From: Actinomycetes bacterium
Lineage (GTDB): Bacteria; Actinomycetota; Actinomycetes; Actinomycetales; Demequinaceae
Length of the DNA stretch: 7,244 nucleotides
NCBI GenBank assembly: GCA_023428185.1
Contig: JAEYYZ010000159.1
Coordinates: 1-7,244 of the forward strand
Reading direction: 5' to 3'
Positions 1 to 5,493 of this stretch are shown one piece after another. Both the position numbers and the translations under genes were made by a program. Under the pieces are notes generated by a model. That model searched no databases. It saw only the letters and a program-made list of their open reading frames with translations, and had not been told where the DNA came from. Position 1 is the first letter of the stretch; each line of letters begins with the position of its first letter.

Positions 1-43
1 GTGAGCACTACGAGTGCGCCAGCCATGCGCCACAAGAATCCTG

Positions 44-442
44 TCACCCGGCCGCCTCCTCTTCACTGCGTTGCGCACGCTCCCTGTCAATGCGACCCCC
101 TAGCCGCAAAGCGAGAATCCAAATCCCCAAGAACATCACGCCGATGATCGCAATGGCTGGCACTATCAGTCCCGCAAGGAGCATCGGAAGCTGCAGGAAC
201 CAGCCCAACCAGCGGCCCCAGGGCTTGCGTTGCTGGCCCGTCGCATAACCCAAGGCGAGCACCAGACCGAGCCCCCCGCCCCACAATAAGCCCGCGGGAA
301 TGTCGACTACCCCGGCGCGGCCCAGCCCAAAGGTGGCTAGCACCGCGAACAGAGCAGCCAAAGATTGCAGGCCAAGGGTTGCTTGAGTGAACACCAAAGC
401 CGCGGAGCGTGGCGGGCGCGCTACTGAGGGGGTGGCAGTCAC
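44..442 (-). CDS. DUF4233 family small membrane protein, partner of folC
   Basis: This is a 132-residue membrane protein of unknown biochemical role. Hydrophobic stretches at about residues 14-40, 49-68, 80-96 and 97-114 suggest four membrane helices. A short basic loop (QQRKPWGR, 70-77) joins helices 2 and 3, and a charged tail follows the last helix. The segment WLGWFLQLP (78-86) and a gene placed directly behind folC are typical of the DUF4233 family, which is conserved in actinobacteria but uncharacterised (family knowledge; mycobacterial relatives also follow folC). The start is GTG at 442; the best ribosome-binding sequence, AAAGG at 455-459, is 12 bases away, longer than usual, so translation may depend partly on coupling to folC. 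It lies 41 bases behind the folC stop with no hairpin between, so it is probably co-transcribed with folC. The stop is TGA. Family assignment is fairly sure; the function is unknown. Confidence 0.88.
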   Translation of the reverse strand: MTATPSVARPPRSAALVFTQATLGLQSLAALFAVLATFGLGRAGVVDIPAGLLWGGGLGLVLALGYATGQQRKPWGRWLGWFLQLPMLLAGLIVPAIAIIGVMFLGIWILALRLGGRIDRERAQRSEEEAAG

Positions 443-483
443 GATGCGGTAGGGCCTTTCATGGTGATCAGCGGGTCAATCGC

Positions 484-1881
484 TTAGCGGGCGCGGCCGG
501 CGCCTTTGCGTTTGTCCGCGCCCACGAGAATACGCGTGTCTGCCACGAGGGTCACCGAGCCCACCACCAACACTCCCCCACCGATGTCGGAATCCGCCTC
601 CGCCAGGGCCACCGCGGCATCTATGGCATCGGGCAAGCGGGCCGCGACTGTCACCCGGTCCTCACCAAAAATGTCGTTGGCAAGCACCGCAAGCTGATCC
701 GCGGCAAGCGCACGCGTGGAGGACGACTGCGTGATGACCACCTGATCGAGAATGGGCTCCAGTCCAGCCAAGATGCCATCCGCATCTTTGTCATCAAGGA
801 TGCCCACCACCCCAATGAGTGTGGTGAATGAGAAGGACTCGTCCACGGCGCCTGCGAGCGCGTCAATGCCGTGGGGATTGTGGGCCGCATCCACCACGAT
901 CATGGGTGACGTCCGCACCACCTCAAGCCTGCCTGGCGATGTCACCGCCGCAAAGCCTGCCTCCACCGTGGAGCCGTCGAGCGACTGGGGCTCTCCTCCA
1001 TCTGCCAACAAGGCCTCCACTGCGGCGAGGGCCAAGAGAGCGTTGTGCGCCTGGTATTCGCCGTAGAGCGGTACAAAAAGCTCGGCATACACAGCTGCCG
1101 GGGTGCGGAGAGTCACCAATTGCCCACCCACGCCGGGCTGACGTTCCAGCACCTCGAGTTCCGAGCCTTCCCACATGGCGCGAGCATCATGCTCCGCCAC
1201 GGCGCTGGCAATGACGGGGACCACCACCTCCGCTTGATGGGAAATCACGACCGCACAACCGTGCTTGATGATCCCCGACTTCTCTGCAGCAATATCCACG
1301 ATGTTGTCGCCCAGCCATTGAGCGTGGTCCAGTCCCACTGGAGCAATCACCGCGACATCGGCATCGGCCACATTGGTGGCATCCCACGAGCCGCCCATTC
1401 CCACTTCGATCACCGCAACGTCCACGGGGGCATCGGCAAAGGCGGCGAACGCCAGAACAGTGAGCACCTCAAAGAAGCTCAAGCGCGGGCCGCCGGCGTC
1501 CACGGATTCCGCGTCCACCATCTCGATGATGGGGTGAAGTTCGCCCCACAACCTCACAAAGTCGGTGCGACTGATGGGCTCCCCGTCGATCTGAATACGC
1601 TCGCGGACGCTTGTCAGGTGCGGGGAAGTGAACAGACCGGTGCGCAGTCCGTGTTCACGGACCAACGATTCCACCATGCGAGAGGTGGACGTCTTGCCAT
1701 TGGTGCCGGTGACGTGCACCACCTTGAACGCGTGTTGCGGGTCTCCAAGCAATGCGCACACGCGCTGCACGCGGTCGAGCGTCGGCTCAAACTTGTGTTC
1801 CGGATTGCGCGATAGAATGTGCTGGTAAATGGCCTGTTCGTCGGCAGGCGAGGAATCGTCTGCTGGCGGCACGTCTGTCAT
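484..1881 (-). CDS. folC: Bifunctional dihydrofolate synthase / folylpolyglutamate synthase
   Basis: The 465-residue cytosolic ligase adds glutamate to dihydropteroate and then further glutamates to folates, using ATP. It belongs to the Mur ligase superfamily. Visible motifs in order are: the ATP-binding loop HVTGTNGKTST (56-66), FTSPHL (84-89), EVGMGGSWDATN (159-170), the segment DHAQWLG with the following AAEKSGIIK (185-206), and VVDAAHNPHG (329-338) in the C-terminal domain. The length is normal for the family. ATG at 1881 is chosen as start because GGGAG (1891-1895) lies nine bases upstream. A GTG at 1920 would add 13 residues (MPAPYRRAWETVT) that look unlike the family N-terminus, and it lacks a good ribosome-binding site. 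The gene ahead of it is divergent, so folC cannot be read from the ileS transcript here and needs a promoter within 1882-1955. No strong one is visible; CTATCGG near 1904-1910 on the minus strand is a weak -10 candidate. The residues KRKGAGRAR form a basic C-terminal tail. Confidence 0.96.
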   Translation of the reverse strand: MTDVPPADDSSPADEQAIYQHILSRNPEHKFEPTLDRVQRVCALLGDPQHAFKVVHVTGTNGKTSTSRMVESLVREHGLRTGLFTSPHLTSVRERIQIDGEPISRTDFVRLWGELHPIIEMVDAESVDAGGPRLSFFEVLTVLAFAAFADAPVDVAVIEVGMGGSWDATNVADADVAVIAPVGLDHAQWLGDNIVDIAAEKSGIIKHGCAVVISHQAEVVVPVIASAVAEHDARAMWEGSELEVLERQPGVGGQLVTLRTPAAVYAELFVPLYGEYQAHNALLALAAVEALLADGGEPQSLDGSTVEAGFAAVTSPGRLEVVRTSPMIVVDAAHNPHGIDALAGAVDESFSFTTLIGVVGILDDKDADGILAGLEPILDQVVITQSSSTRALAADQLAVLANDIFGEDRVTVAARLPDAIDAAVALAEADSDIGGGVLVVGSVTLVADTRILVGADKRKGAGRAR

Positions 1882-1889
1882 GGTGACAG
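1875..1889. repeat. Inverted repeat CTGTCA-TGG-TGACAG across the folC start
   Basis: This is a perfect 6-bp inverted repeat with a 3-base centre. The centre contains the first base of the folC ATG (1881), and the right arm overlaps the proposed -35 box of the divergent pilin-like gene (1883-1888). A regulator bound here could affect both genes, but an arm this short can arise by chance. No regulator gene is present in the window. Confidence 0.3.
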
Positions 1890-1912
1890 TCTCCCACGCC
1901 CGCCGATAGGGT
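1883..1912 (+). promoter_or_regulatory. Candidate sigma-70-type promoter for the pilin-like gene
   Basis: GTGACA at 1883-1888 matches the -35 consensus TTGACA at five of six bases. TAGGGT at 1907-1912 fits the actinobacterial -10 pattern TAnnnT, with an 18-base spacer. Transcription would begin near 1919, leaving a leader of about 37 bases before the ATG at 1956. The promoter abuts the folC start codon, so the two divergent promoters must share the 74-base gap. Confidence 0.5.
1891..1895 (-). promoter_or_regulatory. Ribosome-binding site that decides the folC start
   Basis: The minus strand reads GGGAG here, nine bases before the ATG at 1881. No comparable purine-rich sequence precedes the alternative GTG at 1920, so the shorter FolC is preferred. 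Confidence 0.6.
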
Positions 1913-1914
1913 GC

Positions 1915-1926
1915 TGGCACGGTGTC
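1915..1926. repeat. 12-bp direct repeat, left copy (TGGCACGGTGTC)
   Basis: This copy lies in the folC/pilin-like intergenic gap. An identical 12-mer in the same orientation lies at 6334-6345, at the start of the alpha/beta hydrolase just past the end of ileS. On the minus strand both read GACACCGTGCCA, and the embedded GTG is the hydrolase start codon at the right copy and the unused upstream GTG (1920) of folC at the left copy. The bases beyond differ on both sides. Confidence 0.45.
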
Positions 1927-1955
1927 TTTGCCGTACTGACCGTCTGAGGGGAATC

Positions 1956-2444
1956 ATGACTGAATCACTGCCACCCATGCCTGAGCCTGCACCCGCGCCT
2001 ACCGCTGTGCCAGGAGATCAAGCCGCGCCAGCCAAGAAGAAACTGGGCACCGGCGCCATCGTTGCCATCGTGCTGGGCGCCGTCGTGCTCCTCGGCCTCA
2101 TCGTGGTGGGCATCCTGTTTGCCATCGCAGCGCCCATCTTTGTCTCGCAGCAGGCCAAAGCCAACGATGCTGCCGCCAAGGCAGACGTAGCCACTCTGGG
2201 CAAAGAGATCGCCACTTACTTCGTTGACAACGACGAGTTCCCGTCCATCGAAATGGATGGTTCGTTGTACGTCATGACTGGCGGAAACACCGGCTTGGTG
2301 TTTGAGCAATACCCCGGGGTGGAGCTTGGCGGCCTCGAAGGCACCGACTACAGCGACTGGTGCGTGTGGGTGACCCACCCTGACGGCGATATCAAGACCT
2401 TCCAATACTCCGCGGCCGGCGGCCTTGCAGAGGGCCGCTGCTAG
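1956..2444 (+). CDS. Type IV pilin-like single-pass membrane protein lacking the prepilin cleavage motif
   Basis: This is a 162-residue protein. Residues 1-26 are rich in Pro and Ala and probably cytoplasmic; KKK (27-29) is followed by one long hydrophobic helix (about 31-62) and an extracellular domain. From about residue 48 the sequence strongly resembles the N-terminal helix of type IV pilins and pseudopilins: GILFAIAAPIF, then QQAKANDAAAKADVATLGKE and a YFVDNDEFPS segment like the usual ETYYADNGTYP. The C-terminal part has Cys136 and a terminal Cys162 that could form the disulfide common in pilin heads, with KTFQYSAAGGL before it. Aligned through Pro60 (pilin position 22), position 5 is Val43 instead of the conserved Glu, and no Gly-Phe cleavage site is present. 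The protein therefore probably stays as a membrane-anchored pilin fold and is not processed as a normal pilin. The start is ATG at 1956 behind GAGGGG (1946-1951). No pilus assembly genes are nearby. The fold assignment is fairly confident; the role is unknown. Confidence 0.8.
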   Translation: MTESLPPMPEPAPAPTAVPGDQAAPAKKKLGTGAIVAIVLGAVVLLGLIVVGILFAIAAPIFVSQQAKANDAAAKADVATLGKEIATYFVDNDEFPSIEMDGSLYVMTGGNTGLVFEQYPGVELGGLEGTDYSDWCVWVTHPDGDIKTFQYSAAGGLAEGRC

Positions 2445-2468
2445 CAACTGCTAGCGGCTTGTCTTCGT

Positions 2469-2506
2469 AGTCCGCGGGGGTAGGCAAGTGCCTGCTCTCG
2501 CGGACT
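2469..2506 (+). terminator. 17-bp RNA hairpin after the pilin-like gene, probable terminator
   Basis: The arms 2469-2485 and 2490-2506 pair over 17 positions around the loop AAGT. The outer seven G+C-rich pairs are GTCCGCG with CGCGGAC, the inner four are AGGC with GCCT, and the five between (GGGGT with GCTCT) pair only if three G-U wobbles are allowed. On the opposite strand those wobbles become mismatches, so the fold belongs to plus-strand RNA. It starts 25 bases after the stop codon at 2442-2444. No T-run follows, which is common in actinobacterial terminators. A weaker hairpin, GCCGCT (2434-2439) with AGCGGC (2453-2458), overlaps the stop codon and is followed by TTGTCTT. An attenuator or mRNA-stabilising role is an alternative. 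Confidence 0.6.
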
Positions 2507-2520
2507 CCGTGTTGCCGGGA

Positions 2521-2526
2521 TAAAGT
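2521..2526 (+). promoter_or_regulatory. Candidate -10 box (TAAAGT) for the beta-helix gene
   Basis: TAAAGT fits the TAnnnT pattern and ends six bases before the GTG at 2533, so transcription could begin on the start codon itself, giving a leaderless message. No convincing -35 box exists; the region where it would lie (about 2498-2503) is in the 3' arm of the upstream hairpin. If translation begins instead at ATG 2581, the same promoter would give a 48-base leader. Confidence 0.35.
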
Positions 2527-2532
2527 CAAGGC

Positions 2533-3885
2533 GTGTCCGATTCGCGCCGCAATGCACCGTTTGTCCAAGCACGAAGAACCATGCGCCTGTCCGGTGTTGG
2601 TCGGCGCGTTGCTATGGCCTGTGCGGTGACGTTGCTCGCATGGGGCGTGGGCGCATTGCCCGCCAACGCGGCCGATGCCGCCGCGGAGCGCGCGGACGAT
2701 GCGCCAGCGCTGGTTCAGATCGGGTTCAGCAAGAGCAGCGGGGCACGGCTCAACCCGGGTCCTAGCGAACGGCACGGGGGCGCTGAGACCGTTAAGGTCG
2801 ACGCTTCCGTGCTTCCAGCCGCCCCGGGCGACGACGAGCCTCAATCACGTGCCAGTTCAATCTGGTACCCCCAGATCCCGCAGTACGGCAACCCCACAGG
2901 GGGCGCGAGCATCAGCGCGGCAGGGGTTCCTGTTGACACTCCGGCCACCCCAAAAGTGGTGGGGACTGGGACCGCAGGTTCGTGCACCTCCGCTGCATTG
3001 CAGAGTGCTCTCTTTGGGGGCGGGCACGTCACCTTCAATTGCGGATCAAGTCCAGTGACCATCACCGTCTCCAGCACGCTGTATCTGTGCAACACCCACA
3101 ACTGCGCACACCCGTGGCAAGGTGGCACGTCGGTGAATTCGCTCGTGGTGGATGGCGGCGGCCTCGTGACATTGAGTGGCGGGGGCAACCGGGGAATCTT
3201 CTACGCCAATACGTGCGAGGAGGAGTTTGGGTGGCGCGACGCCTCGTGCCAGAACGACACCACTCCGGTGGTGGTCTTCCAGAACATTGCCTTCTCCGGA
3301 GGCAACGCCACGAGCATCCAGACCGGCTGGGAAGGCCCCGGCGGGGGTGGCGGCGGTGGCGCCATCGCGATGCGCGGCGGCCAGCTCAAGGTCTACAACT
3401 CGCACTTCTCTGGTAACCGCTGCGTCACGGCGCATTCCGACGCCGGGGGCGGTGCGATTCGCCTCACGGGTCAGGAAGCCACGTCATACGTGGTGAACTC
3501 CACCATTGAATCCAATCAGTGCGCTAACGGCGGTGGCGTCTCCGTGCTCCACGCTCCACTCACCGTGCTCAACAGCGTGATCTCCGGCAACACCGCGACG
3601 GGCACGGGTGCAAGTAGCGGAAACGGCGGCAATGGCGGCGCTGTGTACTCGGATGGCACGTGGAAAGAAGTGCTCATTGACGGGTCGATCCTGAGTGGAA
3701 ACGTGGCCCCTGAAGGTGGCCCTGGGGTGTTCTACGTGAGCAATGACCGAGCCGGTCACCTCACCATCCGCAACTCCAAAATCATTAACAACACGGGGCA
3801 ACGTTTCTACACGAGTCCCTACCGCGACATCTTCTATTTGGGCCGTCAATCCCTTCCCACTGTCACGAACTCCACCGTGGAATAG
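2533..3885 (+). CDS. Secreted right-handed parallel beta-helix repeat protein
   Basis: This is a 450-residue exported protein with no catalytic motif I can assign. A signal peptide is visible: basic residues up to GVGRR (21-25), a hydrophobic core (26-42), and probable cleavage after ALPANA (46). Residues 47-140 are low-complexity and unassigned. From about 143 comes a repeat region of the pectate-lyase-like beta-helix type. It opens with a CTSAALQSAL...GGGHVTFNCG segment (151-171), followed by recurring Gly/Asn turns such as FSGGNAT (254-260), FSGNRC (292-297), STIESNQC (323-330), VISGNTATG (349-357), ILSGNVA (386-392) and KIINNTG (416-422), spaced by GGGAI/GGAV strands. The mature part has eight Cys residues (151, 170, 186, 191, 228, 239, 297, 330), which could form disulfides. 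It ends in TNSTVE with no LPXTG motif or membrane helix, so it is probably released or held non-covalently. The start is GTG 2533; ATG 2581 (residue 17) would give a tidier 30-residue signal peptide, but only weak GAAGAA precedes it. It could be a polysaccharide lyase, a glycan-binding protein or an adhesin. Confidence 0.82.
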   Translation: MSDSRRNAPFVQARRTMRLSGVGRRVAMACAVTLLAWGVGALPANAADAAAERADDAPALVQIGFSKSSGARLNPGPSERHGGAETVKVDASVLPAAPGDDEPQSRASSIWYPQIPQYGNPTGGASISAAGVPVDTPATPKVVGTGTAGSCTSAALQSALFGGGHVTFNCGSSPVTITVSSTLYLCNTHNCAHPWQGGTSVNSLVVDGGGLVTLSGGGNRGIFYANTCEEEFGWRDASCQNDTTPVVVFQNIAFSGGNATSIQTGWEGPGGGGGGGAIAMRGGQLKVYNSHFSGNRCVTAHSDAGGGAIRLTGQEATSYVVNSTIESNQCANGGGVSVLHAPLTVLNSVISGNTATGTGASSGNGGNGGAVYSDGTWKEVLIDGSILSGNVAPEGGPGVFYVSNDRAGHLTIRNSKIINNTGQRFYTSPYRDIFYLGRQSLPTVTNSTVE

Positions 3886-3903
3886 CGAGCGTATCCGGTG
3901 CGC
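3886..3903. other. 18-base gap between convergent stop codons
   Basis: The beta-helix gene ends at 3885 and the GH16 gene, read the other way, ends at 3904. The gap holds no hairpin or T-run, so each transcript probably runs into the other gene and the 3' ends overlap as antisense RNA. Confidence 0.6.
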
Positions 3904-5409
3904 CTACCTGGACACGCGCACGTTGTCCACCTGCAACACCACCCCGCGCTGATTGCCGATGTCAGGGAAAATCACCAGCGGAGTGTTGATGGTGGTCACG
4001 TCCAAAACGGACCCGTTGTACGCAACAAGGTCCGCTAGCGGTATGGCGTATGAGGTCCACTCGCCGGGCGTGGGTTGATTAATGGTGACGTTGCCCGTTC
4101 CGCATGGGTGGAAGCAATCTGTCTTCATCATGAAGCCCCCGCTGGGCCGCGGGTCCTCCACCACTTTCAGGTCGAACTCCACGTTGGCGAACTCGCTGAA
4201 GTCAAAGCCGTCCATGCTTTGGAAGAAGGCCACCGACTCATCGGAGTCATAGGTGAACTGGATGACGGTTCCGCGCTCTGTGTCCTCGACTTCCTCCACG
4301 GCAATTCCTCCGGACGATGCCCAGGTGTCGATGTAGTACGGGCCCTGGAGGGCATCGTCAAACACCGTGACAACCTCGCCGTTGATGAAGTTGGGATCAA
4401 ACTCAATGTTGCTGCGGTCTACCGGCTGGCTGCCTGCAACGTGTTCGGCATCGTCGCTCACGGTGGCGCACGCCTCAAGCGTCTCGGGTGTAGCGGCACA
4501 TTGCCACACCCGCACAAAGTCCACTTCCATCTCTACCGGGAACTCGGTGGTGGCGTCGGGGTTGCCGGGCCATGCTCCACCCACTGCCACGTTGAGCAGC
4601 AAGTGGAAGGCCCTGTCGAAAGGCTGACCGTCCGTGAGCGGCACAGGGTTGCCCGAGGGGTCAAGCGGCTGTGAGTACCAGCCGTCTGAGGTCTGTGTGG
4701 CGAAGTGGACGTCGTCCACGTACCACCGGATCTCTCCCGCGGCCCACTCGATCGCGTACGTGTGGAACTGCTCGCGCGGGTCCGAATCCGGAATCACATA
4801 ACTGGTTCCACTGGAGGTGTTGCCGGGCCAATACGCCCCGTAGTGCAAGGTTCCGTGAACAGGGAGTTCCTCGCTGGTACCCAGGTTGACGGCTTCAAAG
4901 ATGTCGATTTCGCCCGATGCCGCCCATTCGCCATAGAACTGGTCGGTAGGAAGCATCCAGATAGCAGGCCAAATGCCTTGACCGCCGGGGACCTTGGCTC
5001 GCACCTCGATGCGTCCGTACGTCCAATCACCTTTGCCTTTGCTGGTGAGGCGAGCCGAGGTGTACGGCAATGTCGCCGTGTTGCTTGGGTCTGAGCCTTC
5101 CCATTCCAGGGGCTCGGCAGGGCCGGTGAACTCTTCAGCTTGGGCGTGGATCACGAGCTTGCCGTCGCGCAGGAACGAGTTCTCGGCGCGGTCGGTGTAG
5201 CACTGCTGTTCGTTGTTGCCGCCGCCCCAGCAGTTGGTCTCGTAGCTCCACTTGGTGAGGTCTATTTCCTCGCCAGAGAACTCGTCGTTCCACACCAGTT
5301 CCCAGCCCTCGCCTGTGGCTGGTTGGGGCGCGTCACTGGAGCAGCCCGATGCCGCGAGGGCCACTAGTGCCGCAGTTCCTACCACGATGGTGCGCGTTGC
5401 CAGCTTCAT
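3904..5409 (-). CDS. Lipoprotein glycoside hydrolase family 16 (laminarinase-like) with C-terminal binding-type domain
   Basis: This is a 501-residue surface enzyme expected to hydrolyse beta-1,3 or mixed beta-1,3/1,4 glucan by the retaining mechanism. The N-terminus is a lipoprotein signal, with a hydrophobic core at 8-20 and ASGC ending at Cys23, followed by a short Ser/Pro linker. The GH16 domain spans about 36-303. It contains WNDEFSG (40-46), GRIEVRAKVP (132-141), WPAIWMLP (147-154), and the active-site block GEIDIFEA (166-173), with predicted nucleophile Glu167, Asp169 and acid/base Glu172. LLLNVAVGGAWPG (270-282) follows. Cys60 and Cys70 could pair. Residues about 345-501 form a second beta-rich domain with FDFSEFANVEFDLKV (402-416), a DCFHPCG loop (431-437), WTSYAIPLADL (451-461) and VLQVDNVRV (491-499), resembling galactose-binding-like domains at the end of marine glucanases (ExoP type, from memory). 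The start is ATG 5409 with GGAAGGA (5416-5422) six bases upstream. The exact glucan is inferred from motif similarity to GH16 laminarinases; other GH16 substrates are possible. Confidence 0.93.
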   Translation of the reverse strand: MKLATRTIVVGTAALVALAASGCSSDAPQPATGEGWELVWNDEFSGEEIDLTKWSYETNCWGGGNNEQQCYTDRAENSFLRDGKLVIHAQAEEFTGPAEPLEWEGSDPSNTATLPYTSARLTSKGKGDWTYGRIEVRAKVPGGQGIWPAIWMLPTDQFYGEWAASGEIDIFEAVNLGTSEELPVHGTLHYGAYWPGNTSSGTSYVIPDSDPREQFHTYAIEWAAGEIRWYVDDVHFATQTSDGWYSQPLDPSGNPVPLTDGQPFDRAFHLLLNVAVGGAWPGNPDATTEFPVEMEVDFVRVWQCAATPETLEACATVSDDAEHVAGSQPVDRSNIEFDPNFINGEVVTVFDDALQGPYYIDTWASSGGIAVEEVEDTERGTVIQFTYDSDESVAFFQSMDGFDFSEFANVEFDLKVVEDPRPSGGFMMKTDCFHPCGTGNVTINQPTPGEWTSYAIPLADLVAYNGSVLDVTTINTPLVIFPDIGNQRGVVLQVDNVRVSR

Positions 5410-5431
5410 TGCTCATCCTTCCGCTCCTCGC

Positions 5432-5437
5432 ACCCTA
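5432..5437 (-). promoter_or_regulatory. Candidate -10 box (TAGGGT) for the GH16 gene
   Basis: The minus strand reads TAGGGT, matching TAnnnT and identical to the proposed -10 of the pilin-like gene. Transcription would start near 5425, just ahead of the ribosome-binding site. The -35 position at a 17-base spacing falls inside the palindrome at 5450-5460 and is a poor match to consensus. Confidence 0.4.
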
Positions 5438-5449
5438 CAACGCGGCGCG

Positions 5450-5460
5450 CGAAACTTTCG
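5450..5460. promoter_or_regulatory. Palindromic operator candidate CGAAA-C-TTTCG
   Basis: This is a perfect 11-bp palindrome with a central C, 40 bases upstream of the GH16 start and over the presumed -35 region. Palindromes of the form CGAAA-N-TTTCG have been reported, as I recall, upstream of actinobacterial xylanase genes as binding sites for sugar-responsive (LacI-type) repressors. Placement over a glycanase promoter suggests repression lifted by a glucan breakdown product. The regulator is not encoded in the window. It cannot act on the hydrolase gene, which lies upstream. Confidence 0.55.
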
Positions 5461-5493
5461 GATTGCAGGCTCGTCCGTCAAACCGAGGCCGTA

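Noticed and set aside
1..43. Possible start of the next minus-strand gene (GTG at 33 behind AGGA, or ATG at 26 reading MAGALVVL)
   Set aside because: The next gene is often ndk in this neighbourhood, but neither reading resembles the start of nucleoside diphosphate kinase, and fewer than 12 codons are visible. Too short to call.
439..462. Seven-codon mini-gene (MKGPTAS) whose TGA overlaps the GTG start of the DUF4233 gene
   Set aside because: A stop-start overlap could couple translation, but the ATG at 462 has no ribosome-binding sequence and so short a frame is easily accidental.
1045..1815. Open frame of 256 codons on the plus strand
   Set aside because: It lies wholly opposite folC, whose motifs are unmistakable. 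The His/Arg-rich product and lack of family motifs mark it as a high-GC shadow.
1965..2447. Open frame of 160 codons on the minus strand
   Set aside because: It is opposite the pilin-like gene, has no recognisable motif and is rich in His and Gly as expected of an antisense shadow.
3340..3363. G-rich run as a slippage or phase-variation tract
   Set aside because: The tract encodes Gly codons with mixed third bases and the longest single-base run is only five G, so frequent slippage is not expected.
4075..4674. Open frame of 199 codons on the plus strand
   Set aside because: It is antisense to the GH16 gene, with no signal or domain and no promoter in front.
5462..5493. Hairpin after the hydrolase stop (CTCG with CGAG, GG with CC across a bulge)
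   Set aside because: Four plus two pairs with a bulge and a 10-base loop and no T-run is too weak to name as a terminator.
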